From contig CAICTM010000212.1 in assembly GCA_903772945.1 (NCBI GenBank), positions 27,050-91,049 on the forward strand: DNA of 64,000 nt, read 5' to 3'. This stretch comes from Seminavis robusta. Its lineage: Eukaryota; Bacillariophyta; Bacillariophyceae; Naviculales; Naviculaceae. Position numbers and translations under genes: made by a program. Each line of letters opens with the position of its first letter. Position 1 is the first letter of the stretch. Below the pieces are notes generated by a model that was not told the origin of the DNA, ran no database searches, and saw nothing but the letters and a program-made list of their open reading frames with translations. Positions 42,171 to 52,496 of the stretch are shown piece after piece.

Positions 42171-44024
42171 CTAGTCAAGCTCGCAAGGAGCACAATCAGC
42201 ACACCCACAGAGAAAAGTGCCTTGGCAGACGGTTGTACTGCTATTCACTGGCACGACGGCACACAGTAGACTACCATAGCATTGCTTTTCCTGATGGTGC
42301 ATTCTGTCACACAGCTCTTCCGGGATGCTGCCCGACAAGGATGTCTCCGTGACTACCAAGTTGGTCAACTTCTTCAGCGAAAGTAGCTCCGTCCTAGGTA
42401 GTGTGCCAGAAAGGTTGGTATTCTGCTGTAACTCGATTTGTCTGAGATCAGACAGTTGGCCCACTTCTGTAGGAATGGTGCCCACTAACAGATTGTCATT
42501 GAGGTGCAATGCCTGCAGGTTGGTAAGTATAGACAAGAGGTTGGGTGGAATTGTTCCCTCCAGCTTGTTGGAACCAAGATGTAAAAATACCAGATTGGTA
42601 AACTCCAACAATATCGGTGGCAGAGTTCCAGAGATTGAATTGCCACCCAAGTGCAGATGTGTCAACTTGCTCAACTTTCCAATCTCCCCCGGTAGAGTAC
42701 CATGAAAATTCCAGTCCTGCAAATGTAGGAGTGTTAGTTCTGTCAGAGTGCCAATTTCAGATGGAATTGACAATACTGTCCCAACGCTTTGGCTGGATAG
42801 CATCAGGAAACGAAGCTGTCTTGTGTTGCTGATGATTTCTTGAAGGATGTATTCAGTTTCCAGTCCAGGGCAATTCAGAATTAATAGAGACTGCAGGCCG
42901 GGCAATTTGTAAAGATCAATTGGTACAGAACCTGTTATATTGGCTCTCCCCACAATCACTGTCGATAAGTTGCGCAGTCGTCCAATCTCAGAAGGAATAT
43001 GCCCCTGAATTGGTGTCCTATGAAATTGAAGCAACTGAAGACTCTGCAGTTGACCCAACTCGGTTGGAAAGGAGCCATCAATGTTTACCACACTCAAAAG
43101 TAATCGAGTCAATTGTGTCAGCAGCCCAACCACAGTTGGGATGGTTCCCTTGAGTCCCAATTGCCGAATTATTTCGATTGACTGCAAACTTTTCCCAAGC
43201 AAGGAAATCTCCGGAGGAATTGTTCCTTCCATGTTATTGGCCTGCCAAAATGCCAGTGCCTTGATTTCTCCCATCTCATTACAGCACAGGTCTGGAGAGA
43301 ATGTGTCATCCATAAATAATTGTTCCCAGCTGCATTCATTTGTCTCCCAATCCAGCCAGCCACGATGTTTCACCCAATAATCCCCTCTTGTGGAATAGTA
43401 GAATGTGGCCATAGAAAATCTTTGTATCAGTCTCCATTTTGGTAGATCTGGTTGAGCAAGCGTTTGGTTGTTGATGTTGTTGACCAACCATTGATAGGCC
43501 TTGGACTGAGGAGATCTGGAGTTTGCCAGTGCCTTTTGTGTGTACTGAGGTAGATTGAGTGACTCCAAAAAGGTCTGTGTTGTTGCCGCTTCCACGGGAT
43601 TTGCAGGAAGACGAGATGATCCAATTTGATTTGGTAGCCGATTTCTGTTTCCTTGTTTGGATGTCACCACGAAAATTAGGACAACAATCGATAAAATAAG
43701 GAAAGCCACAATGATCTCAGCAGAAAGGGAACAAATCAATTTTTGCCTCCAGTAAGCTCTGGATCGCGCATTGGAGGGCACGGGCTCTGCATTGGGTAGC
43801 AGCCCTGTCTGCTGATCATCGTCTATAGGATGGGCAATGATTTTATCATCTCCAATTTCTTCAACCCAATTGTCAAGGCCTTCCTCACTCGTACCAGCAT
43901 GACTATTCGAATGATTCTCTCTGAAATTAGCAAGACATGGACCACCAACGGCATAGGCACCAGGATTCCTTTGTTGTTGCCTAGAATATTCGGTTTGTCT
44001 TGATAGAATAGTTTGTTGCGGCAC
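42171..44024 (-). CDS. Transmembrane LRR protein (LRR-B), 5' end broken
   Basis: The 617-codon frame is intact, but it has no ATG before the membrane helix; it begins after a TGA at 44046-44048 with GTG available at 44024. Residues ~100-122 are the membrane span (IIVAFLILSIVVLIFVV). The outside part has a cap (WLDWETNECSWEQLFMDD) and about ten LRRs of plant type (LGGNSISGTLPPILLE, LNDNLLVGTIPTEVG), ending with a Cys cluster (LCGCADCAPCELD). No kinase. The expected acidic cytosolic N-terminus is found upstream in two other frames: ATG 44416 (MSDNSNNN...) to 44167, then 44170 to about 44050. Two frame changes are needed to connect them, and I found no clean introns. It is either a decaying gene, or introns or sequence errors hide the start. 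Confidence 0.7.
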   Translation of the reverse strand: MPQQTILSRQTEYSRQQQRNPGAYAVGGPCLANFRENHSNSHAGTSEEGLDNWVEEIGDDKIIAHPIDDDQQTGLLPNAEPVPSNARSRAYWRQKLICSLSAEIIVAFLILSIVVLIFVVTSKQGNRNRLPNQIGSSRLPANPVEAATTQTFLESLNLPQYTQKALANSRSPQSKAYQWLVNNINNQTLAQPDLPKWRLIQRFSMATFYYSTRGDYWVKHRGWLDWETNECSWEQLFMDDTFSPDLCCNEMGEIKALAFWQANNMEGTIPPEISLLGKSLQSIEIIRQLGLKGTIPTVVGLLTQLTRLLLSVVNIDGSFPTELGQLQSLQLLQFHRTPIQGHIPSEIGRLRNLSTVIVGRANITGSVPIDLYKLPGLQSLLILNCPGLETEYILQEIISNTRQLRFLMLSSQSVGTVLSIPSEIGTLTELTLLHLQDWNFHGTLPGEIGKLSKLTHLHLGGNSISGTLPPILLEFTNLVFLHLGSNKLEGTIPPNLLSILTNLQALHLNDNLLVGTIPTEVGQLSDLRQIELQQNTNLSGTLPRTELLSLKKLTNLVVTETSLSGSIPEELCDRMHHQEKQCYGSLLCAVVPVNSSTTVCQGTFLCGCADCAPCELD

Positions 44025-44049
44025 TTGGCATCCTTTGTGGTTCTGTCAT

Positions 44050-44416
44050 AGTTGTTGTTGCTCTCCTGGCGGGTTGTCTTGCTACCATTTTCGGCGACCT
44101 CTACCAGCTCCAAGTCCCCAGCTGTCTCATGACTTGCGGCAGCAGTAGCCCTTTCTCTGACAATTTTCATAATATCAAAGCCACCACACTTGTGGTGGCC
44201 GAGGTTGGAGGAGGAGGGGCAGCACCAGTGGCAGCAGGACTACTGGTAGCAGAAGAAGCAAAGTAGCTCGAGGGAGCATCGGAGGCAGCTGCTGTTTCTT
44301 CCTCTTCTTCGCCGCTTTCCGCACTGCCTTGCCGCAACCTCCACTCCACAATCTTGAGAAGATCAACATCATCATTGTCGCTACCATTGACGTTGTTGTT
44401 GCTGTTGTCAGACATG
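44050..44416 (-). pseudogene. Likely N-terminal coding segment of LRR-B in other frames
   Basis: ATG 44416 starts an acidic stretch (MSDNSNNNVNGSDNDDVD, then VEWRLRQGSAESGEEEE) like the cytosolic tails of other diatom LRR proteins; it runs into a TGA at 44167. Shifting one frame gives RATAAASHETAGDLELVEVA to about 44050, which then shifts again into LRR-B. The order and spacing fit one broken N-terminus. Confidence 0.45.
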
Positions 44417-45223
44417 GTCGTCAATCGATCGGGTGCCAGATACAATAGAGAATAGATCCAGGCTTTGCTGCTTGAGGCACGTGAACTCTGGTTGTCTCAT
44501 CGTCGTGGATAACAACAGTTTACCCCGGCCCCGGCTGGCTTCCGTAGATAATTTCCCTACTCTAAAACCCCCCCGTTTACCCCGGCTGGCTTCCGTAGAT
44601 AATTTCCCTACTCTAAACCCCCTTATATATGTTAACCCTATAAATAAAATAAATAACTATAAAGGGGATTACGTGAAAGGAAAGGAACGTCACTAGGTAA
44701 CTCAAGGGGTTCGGGGCGTGACGTAGGCATATATGGACCGGCAAGGACTGAGGACGGAGGAATAGAGGGATCGAGCCTGGCGTGTAATGGTGCGTTGAAA
44801 GTGTTGTGCCAGGTGGGTAGATAGATTGAGGGCGAGTGACTGGTGTGCCCAGCGTGAAGGTGTGTAGGGTTGGGTGTCGATGGAGTAGTTGGTGGGAGTG
44901 ACGAAGTGTGTATCGGCGGTGGGGAGGATGTCGGTTGGAGCTGAAAGGAGTTGGCTGTAGGAGCGTTGTGAGTGGGGTGGGAGTTTGGCAGACCATGGGG
45001 GTGCTGGGAGGGGGGATGGTTGGTGAGAGGAGCCGTAGAGAAGGGCATGGGCAAAGGGGCCGAGGTGTCAGCCTTCTACGGCGAGACTCGACTCGAGACA
45101 ACCTGAGCCAAGGTCTCAATAATCAAGAGGGAGTTCGACGACGCTTTGGAAGGCAAGCTCACAAAACAAAAACAGCAGCCAAACACCATCAGCCAAGAAG
45201 CAAACTACAAAATTCGCAAGACA
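44417..45223. other. Spacer with a tandem ~50-bp repeat
   Basis: Direct repeats of CCCGGCTGGCTTCCGTAGAT plus AATTTCCCTACTCTAAA occur at about 44530-44570 and 44580-44622. The region 44650-45120 has long open frames on both strands, with a Pro/Thr/His-rich composition that points to compositional bias, not a gene. Confidence 0.5.
44530..44622. repeat. Tandem pair of ~50-bp repeats
   Basis: Two copies of GGCTGGCTTCCGTAGATAAT followed by TTCCCTACTCTAAA, separated by a C-rich stretch and GTTTACC. Each contains the dispersed motif CTGGCTTCCGTA. Confidence 0.8.
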
Positions 45224-45625
45224 ATGTTGACCAAATCTTACGCCATCCTCGCAGCAGCCACGGGTGGTGTCACCGATGAGCACGGGAATATTCGATTGGT
45301 GGCATCCAACTACGCCAGCAACAGCAGTCGAGCCATTGATATTGACCCATCCATTGATCCGTTGCGGCTTCAAACGGGACTTGCCAATGCCCAAGAGGCC
45401 GAAGTGGGTGTGGTAGTCAAGACACACGGAGATTACGTGGGGGGTATCGTGCAACTCACAGAGCTCTTTGATCCCTACTGCGATGACCCCGTTATTGGAT
45501 GGGAAGGACCGCGCAACGATGCGGATCGTCTGTGTGTCGAAGTGCAAAATGTCCAGTTCGCAGCAGGTAAAGCGGGGATGCAGCCATTGAACCACATCTA
45601 CACGGAACCACCCAAGCCCACATAG
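45224..45625 (+). CDS. Unknown 133-residue protein with apparent C-terminal readthrough region
   Basis: Not recognised. From ATG 45224 (MLTKSYAILAAATGGVTDEHGN) it reads 133 residues: a mixed, soluble-looking domain with AEVGVVVKTHGDYVGGIVQL and DRLCVEVQNVQF strands, ending at TAG 45623-45625. Directly after the TAG the same frame continues for 28 codons with VQLIRCGDAAQVIVDANIF before TAA, which looks like the natural end of the domain. The TAG could be a recent nonsense mutation. A GTAAAG at 45567 with AG at 45624-45625 would remove the stop as a 59-bp intron but shifts the frame away from that tail. Upstream codons to a TTG at 45146 are open but unlikely to be coding. Confidence 0.5.
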   Translation: MLTKSYAILAAATGGVTDEHGNIRLVASNYASNSSRAIDIDPSIDPLRLQTGLANAQEAEVGVVVKTHGDYVGGIVQLTELFDPYCDDPVIGWEGPRNDADRLCVEVQNVQFAAGKAGMQPLNHIYTEPPKPT

Positions 45626-45710
45626 CACGGGCAAGTCCAACTGATTCGATGTGGAGATGCCGCGCAGGTCATTGTGGACGCCAACATCTTTGAAGCAAAC
45701 TTGGAAAACT

Positions 45711-46412
45711 AATCAGCAAGCCGACTTGTATGGTTACATGTACCGTAGATGATAATTCTAGCAGCCAGCAATCCTATACCGGTATACTTCAATCCTACTT
45801 ATCCGGGCAAGGAACACAACCAATCACACAGCGACGTCCCTCGGCGGACAGTTGCGTTGGTTTTGACTGGAACTACCTATGCATACCGGTAGTGCACACC
45901 GTGGACGTCAAAGAAACAACTTCATTCCATTCCGAACATTTTGTCACGCAGCTCTTCACAGATACCGGTACGGTACCAGGTACGGTACTGCCTGACAGAG
46001 ATGCGGTTTGATTACCAAGCTGGTCAAGTTTTTAATTTTATATTAAGGGCAAGTAACGCACGTAGCTCAGGACCCACTGTTAGCTAATGAAGTTGACCAG
46101 TTTTCCACGGCGTGCCCGAAAGTGGGCATTCTCTCACAGTTCACACAAAAGGCTCGGTTTGTTTGCCTCAACGGCAGAAAAGGAAGAATCTCACAGTTCT
46201 TGCATGCTACAAGAGAGATCTCCATGATCATGTGTCTGCTGTTCTGTACTCTGAAGATGCCATTATAGTCGTTCCAGGAGAATTTTTGGACTCTTGGCCG
46301 GGTCTTTTGCGAGTAAAGGCAAGTCACACTCTTGTGCACGAAAGCACCACAATATGATTCTTTGGCATGATTAGCAACTAGACCAACATTGCGGAACAGC
46401 ATTGTCAACACC
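45711..46412. other. Spacer
   Basis: No gene. GATACCGGTACGGTACCAGG and repeats of GTACGG lie near 45960-45990. The minus-strand frame 46067-46690 overlaps the next gene's start and is rejected. Confidence 0.5.
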
Positions 46413-48474
46413 ATGACAAATTCCAAATCGAGCTTCTTTAGCCCTACGAGATGGATGAACCTACCGCATCCACCTAGGGGGAAGCTCGTCGTTGTGCTTG
46501 GAGCGATCGTATTCTTCGTCTTGGCGGTTGTAGTTCCAATATCCCTTAAGATCCGACCTTCCCACCCCCACTCGAATGAATCCTTGGGGCTTCTTGAGGA
46601 TGCAAGTCCAGTTGAAGTTGCATTATCTGATGGCGAGGACACAGATGCAAACTTCACCCTTCGCCCAAGTCCGGGTCCACCCGGTACCATCTCACCAAGT
46701 ACGTATACTCACTCGATCCTCCCTCTTCTTGACGACGATGACGACGATGACGACTCCATTTCCGACTACCAAGACGATGCGTTCGAATTCCTTCGACCGC
46801 TCCAAGTGGATACTTCTTCTCCCCAGCGCTCTGGATCTCCTTCGCCAGCACCACCGAACGCCTCCTCCTTTGAGCCATCTGCAGTAAACACTAGCACTCC
46901 ATCAAGCATTCCACTGATTTTCACTTCCTCACCTTCTACTTCCACATCTTCAGCAGGTTCACTGGACATGCTACCCTCGCAACTACCTTCGTCGTCCTCC
47001 CAGCAACCTTCTTTGTCGCCCTCTGACGCGGTCACGTTTGTACCCGGTCTTTTGACCCACTTGGAACACGGTTTGTTGCTTTCAGAAGGTCTCACAGCTC
47101 AAATTATAGCAGAAAGTGGCCAACCAGTCAAGTATTGGAATGGGACGACCTCGAAGCTCCAATTTCATGGAATGCCAGACTTTGGGGCGACGTTTGAGGA
47201 CTTGCGCGACGACAATCCAAATGGATGGGTTTACTTGAGCAACAGCGAAATGGAAGAAGTTGGTTCCGGGAGCGTAGGAAGCATTATCTTTGATAGTGAA
47301 GGTCACGTCATTCGATATGAGCGATTGCTCTCAAATACTACGATGAACTGCGGCGGCGGCATAACACCTTTCAATACTTGGATTAGTTGGTAAGTGGAGG
47401 CACAAAAAAATTTCGAGTGCCATCAGTGCTGTCATCCTCATTTTCTTTTCCTGCCTCCCAGTGAAGAGACCAAAGGAGGGCGAAATTATCAAGTGGATCC
47501 AATGAATCAGTTGGTTGCCGCTCCAATCACGCTAGGGAAGGAAGGAGGTCACTGGGAATCCTTTGCTTTTGATGTGAGGAATAAAAGCAGGTGAGTTTAG
47601 GGAGGCGCACGCGACTGTCCCCTGATCTGCTTCCTGTTCCCGTTCTCATGCTATTCTTGCAACTGCCAGTCCAAGATTCTTTGTGACTGAAGATGCCGAA
47701 AAGGGTGCACTCCAACGATTCACACCACACAATGCAACTTGGGATCCCCCCGAACAGGCCTGGAAGATGCTCCACGGCGATGGACTGGTTGAGTATCTTT
47801 TGCTAGAACCGAATTCAGGCCAAACATCAGGGACCTTTTCATGGGGATCAAACCGTGCGGCTGCCAGGAACAACGCGTTCAATTATTACCCACAATCCGA
47901 AGGAATCGATGTACACGAGGGACGGCTCTTCTTTGTCTGCAAAAAGGTAAAGCATTTGTTTGAGTTGGATTTGGATGCTGGAACCTACACAAGGCAGTCG
48001 ACCACGACGGGTCTTTTCGACGGTGGTCCTGGTAAGTTCCAAAACACGGCAAAGGATGTATTCATCAAAGAGATCCATGCTGACACACGCCACTCTTAGA
48101 TCAGCTACATAGGATTCTTGAAGATGGCTTTGATGACTTCCTCTTTTTCACGGAGGAGGGTGGCAAGGTAAGACTGCACGACCGCGGGTGGCAATTCTTG
48201 ACCCAGCAACCGATGCCGCCTCAAAATCTCAGCTCTTCGTTCTGTTTTCCAGGACGCAGGCATTCATGGTAGGGATGCTACAGGGTTGTTCTTCACAGTG
48301 CTGGAGAGTCCCATCTACAATGACGAGACCACAGGGCTGGCCTTCTCGCCATGTTTCAAGCACATGTACGTAGCGTATCAACAGAATGGCTTGCTCTTTG
48401 ATGTGACGAGACAGGATGGTCTACCCTTCTACGCAAGATCTCTGAATGTCAAGTATCATGCCATGGATAGGTGA
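46413..48474 (+). CDS. PhoX-like (DUF839) membrane-anchored protein 1, five exons
   Basis: Proposed join(46413..47389, 47462..47590, 47670..48031, 48100..48167, 48253..48474), 585 residues. It has a cytosolic start, a membrane helix at ~23-45 (LVVVLGAIVFFVLAVVV), an acidic and Ser/Pro-rich stem, then a PhoX-like beta-propeller. PhoX enzymes are calcium/iron alkaline phosphatases that release phosphate from organic esters outside the cell. NGWVYLSNSEME and NCGGGITPFNTWISCEE are the family's signatures (the Glu pair contributes metal ligands); TTGLAFSPCFKHMYVAYQ is a late propeller strand. Four introns of 68-85 bp all have GTAAG/GTGAG donors and restore an unbroken fold. At 585 residues the catalytic part is a little short for PhoX, so enzyme activity is not assured. 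Start ATG 46413 was chosen over an upstream TTG. Confidence 0.82.
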
Positions 48475-49093
48475 TGATTACCCGCGAACACGACTTTCAT
48501 AATGGTTTCCTTATCTCGGCTGTGATATCGTGGCTAATTGATACCAGTAAACACCTATCGTTCAGCTTATGGGCAGGTCCTACTGTCTTGCTTGCACCTT
48601 TTCTCGTCCTCCTTCGGGTTACAGTACTAGTAGCACTAGCGGATTGACCAGGCAGTCAGGTTTCAGCAGGGCCTTCGGCTGAAGCTCTAAAGCCCAAAAA
48701 ATCTCGTGAAGAGACGAATTGTGACAAGTCCACCAATGGCGTTTTGTTTCCAACCAACTTCTTGGAGCTGCAACAAAGACTTCGCACTCATCATGGCAGC
48801 AACTGTATGTTCCAAACAACCACAAACCGGTGTCTCTGTGCCCCTGTGTTGAGTGGAGGGGTCCACAGTCACGCGAAAGAAGAAACGAGGATCGCTGTTT
48901 TGTTGGGGCAGGGGAAGACAACTTTGGAATTCAGGTAGATGCGGTTATTCAGTCTTCAAAGTACAGTGTACGTGTAGTTTGTGACTATTACCCCAAGTTA
49001 ACCTAACTACAGTACCGTACGTTTAGTTAATTAAGCTGTCGCAAGTGAATACATATCAATTGCTTTCCACAAAGATATTTGTTCCACGATTGA
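48475..49093. other. Spacer between PhoX-like 1 and LRR-C
   Basis: 619 bp with no gene. AGTACAGTGTACGTG and CTACAGTACCGTACG palindromes lie near 48958-49022. ORFs on both strands near 48619-48938 overlap and lack features. Confidence 0.5.
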
Positions 49094-51890
49094 ATGTCCC
49101 GTAGCCAAAGAACTTTCTCGTCACCAAATTCGTCCGTCCTTGAAATTTTGCACCCATTACGTCTGCTGTCAGAGGATGCATCTTCAATTGCAAAAGCTCG
49201 AGCGGAACTCGAAACAGGTGATGCAAACTATACCGGTACCAGAAGTATCCAGAGAACAATGAGCGACGACACCCCAGGATACTCTGAAATGGAGTGCCAC
49301 GATGACGTTCCAGATTCTTCGTTGCCCGATGTCGAGGATGCCCTGAGATTCGCTGCTGGTCAAAACTCCCAAGCAAATGAGCGAAAGAGGAATGGACGGG
49401 CCGGTAGTTTCGTGTCCATTGCAATTGCCGTGTCCCTGGTGTTTGCTTGTGTTATTCTACTTGTTGCTGGCAACCGTCCCGCAAGTTCTTCAAGAGAAAA
49501 CGAAGACAGTGCGATTTCCGGCAGAAACCTGCAGAATATCCATGGTATTTGTTCCGGAGAAGCAACTCCCTGCGATAATGTGTATAGCCCCACTATGTGC
49601 ACCAATGTAGGCTCTACCACTGCCGTCTGCGATGCTGTTTCCACGAGTTGTCAGGCTACATGTGCAAGAGCAAGCTTGTCAGGATTTGAATCGCCTTGTC
49701 AATGCCGACAGGAAAGCTGCGTTGGTTTCAATTGTGACTATCAATTCAGTTGTGTTGGTGGCACTCCTTCCTGTCAAGAATTTGCCGATCCTGTTGTGTG
49801 TGCTCTGACGCATGGCTGCCGGTGGGTGACAGGTTCAGGGGCTTCCCTCCCGGAAGAACCAGAAAATGCACCGCTTTCTGAGACCCATTTCCGCGGAAGA
49901 GCTGAGCATGTCAAGTCGTATCTCATTGAACAAGGAATCTCAAGCGAAGAAGATCTCTCCAACACGGGGACTCCACAGCAAATGGCAATGAACTACATAA
50001 TCACGGGCACGTCAGGTCCAGGTTTGGGCAGACCATACATTATAGAAGTTCCAGACGGCGACTTGACGACCCAATCGGGGTACGACTTTGTGACCCGCTA
50101 TGTGTTGAGTGTTCTCTTCTATGCCTTGAATGGACAACGCTGGGTCTTCTTCTTGAATTTCTTAACGCCGACTCCTGTCTGCGAGTGGTTTTCACAACTG
50201 CAGTATGCCGACCTAAAGACCGAGCATAGAGGGGTGGTTTGTGACTTCAATACAAGCGAGGTGACTCAACTTCTCCTGAGTAAGTGTCAAATTGTCGACG
50301 CGACTCTAAGCTCCTGCTCTTGCTAACGAGTCTTCTTGCGTGCCCATTCTTCATTCAACAGATCAGAACAATTTGCAGGGAAACTTGCCGACCGAGTTGG
50401 CTCTCATTACCTCGTTGGCCACGATTGACTTGGATACAAACTTGGTGAACGGACCTATTCCCGATTCTTTCCAGGATCTTACCAACTTGGAGAGTTTCTT
50501 TTCGAGCAAAAACAGGATGAATGGGACCCTGCCAAGCTGGATCAATGTTTGGAAAAAACTTCGAAACATCAACTGGTCAAGCAACCTGTTCAGTGGAACA
50601 ATTCCTGCTAACATGGGCAACTTGGAAGAATTGACTGGGATTGCTTTGGACAACAACCTTTTGACAGGGAGCTTTGACGGGCTCTTTGACACATCCAATG
50701 CTACAGGGCTCAAAAAGCTTGAACAGTTCTATGCGGAAAACAACCGGTTCACCGGAACCCTTGGGGAAAACTTTCTGAAAGATCTGGCAAACCTCACCTA
50801 CTTGGACATTTCGGACAATCGATTTTCAGGACAAGTGCCTGTCCACCTGTTTGAGTTGCCGTCACTTCTAGTGATGGACCTACACGACAATGAGTTTGAT
50901 TTGCTGCCATCAGAGTTCCCAAGCAATGATCATCTCGAGTTTCTAGCCCTGCACAAAAGCTCCTACAACAGTCAATCGATTCCGTCTTCCATCTCCAACT
51001 TGGAAGCTCTCCGACACTTGGACTTGTCGCAAAATGGCTTTACGGGAATGATGCCTGAATCACTTGGCACTCTGACCGACTTGAGGTACCTGTTCCTGGC
51101 GCAAAATGATTTCACCCCAGGGGATATTCCGCAATGGGTCCTTGGATTGAGTACTCTGGCGGAACTCTCACTCAAGTCAACCAACAGGACGGGCACAATC
51201 CCTGATAACCTTGGCAACGAGCTTCAAGGCTTGGTTTTGCTGGACCTCGACGACAACAACCTGGTAAGTTACATTTAATGCCTTCTCAGGATATGTGAAG
51301 AAAAGAAAAAGTTACTGACGTCAATTTATTAATCGAACTTTTCCATACACCACTCACGTTTGCAGGGAGGGGAGATTCCCTTATCTCTTGGTCTCCTCAG
51401 GAACCTCAATGTTTTGCTTTTGAATCGCAACAACTTCACGGGAGAGCTTCCTGATACATTTTCGAACCTTGTGGATTTGAGTGAGTTTTCTCATCGTTAT
51501 TTCGCATGTGGAGAATTTCCACCTCAATCATCATACTCACTCACTCGCTAAATAAACAATACTGAATAAATCTTGACAGGATTGCTGTACATTGAGGCCA
51601 ACGCGGAACTTGAAGGGGACCTTGGAGCTCTCTTTTGTGAAAATCCACGCTTTGCAATCAATCCTGTGATTATTGCAGATTGCAACCTTTGCTACTCATC
51701 AGACTGCTGTACACAATGCTGCGAGAATGGGGAAGCGTGCAATACAGGATATCATGTGCCTGATTTGGATCCCATGTGGCAACTGGGCTATAACCGAGTC
51801 TTTTTCACATTCCAAAGGGAGGATTACTTTATCAAACAAAACTATGAGGATGGAGAGGAAGCGTCTACAGCACGACTACCTCCTGGTTAG
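49094..51890 (+). CDS. Transmembrane LRR protein (LRR-C) with Cys-rich segment, four exons
   Basis: Proposed join(49094..50279, 50362..51263, 51366..51480, 51580..51890), 837 residues. Charged N-terminus, membrane helix at ~106-127 (FVSIAIAVSLVFACVILLV), a Cys-rich module at ~150-250 (CSGEATPCDNVY; SCQATCARASLSG; CVGFNCDYQFSC) that other LRR proteins in the window lack, the WFSQLQYADL/VVCDF cap, and about twelve LRRs (LDLSQNGFTGMMPESLG; LNRNNFTGELPDTF). A second Cys block (CNLCYSSDCCTQCCENGEAC) closes the LRR region. Introns of 82, 102 and 99 bp have GTAAGT/GTGAGT donors and each junction keeps the LRR register, for example LLL-NQNNLQGNLP. No kinase. It lies between two PhoX-like genes on the same strand; recognition of an extracellular ligand is the expected role. 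Confidence 0.85.
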
Positions 51891-52496
51891 AGCGTCGAAC
51901 ATTCATTGAGAAGATAAGGAAGGGATACCGGCACTGACGGCAGCAATGTCTCATGTACAGCATGCAGACTTGTCTTGTACACTTTAGAACGCGCCTTTTA
52001 ATTTAAAATAGTTTGCCAGCAAATACCAATCACTAGCTAGGCAGCTACCGGCATCGTGTCAACTGATGAAAGAAAGCCGTCAACAGATGAAAGAGGCCAC
52101 TGCGGCGGTATCCGCCGGTATCTAGACCGGGTTTCTTCTATGCATAACTACCGGTATGCAATATACCGGTATCAGTAACGGTAGCTACCGGTACGGTGGC
52201 TCTACTACATGTAGCTATTTTAAAATAGAAGTCAGATGCAGAAATGTTGAAAATGTGGTGGGAGAATGACGAGCATGCCGGCCCTGGAGCAGCTCTCTCA
52301 AAACCGATATTGCTACAATATAATGGTACGTTCATCACCGATGAAGATATCATTCGTGCATGGGTCTAAGTAAGTTAAACTGTTCTTAGGGGCATTTTGC
52401 TTCTCAATCTCCAAACTGTCACATAGCACACGACCGCATAAAAAGTGAGGGTCGAAGCTTCCATTTTGCGGTCCACATAATAACCAACAACCAGAT
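51891..52496. other. Spacer with ACCGGT palindromes
   Basis: Dense ACCGGTA/TACCGGT elements at 52147-52197 (five in 50 bp). Otherwise no gene; the 3' part should hold the promoter of PhoX-like 2. Confidence 0.55.

Noticed and set aside
44613-45119. 168-codon Pro/Thr-rich minus-strand ORF
   Set aside because: Low-complexity PTPTP/HTL composition is matched by long open frames on the other strand; most likely base-composition bias.
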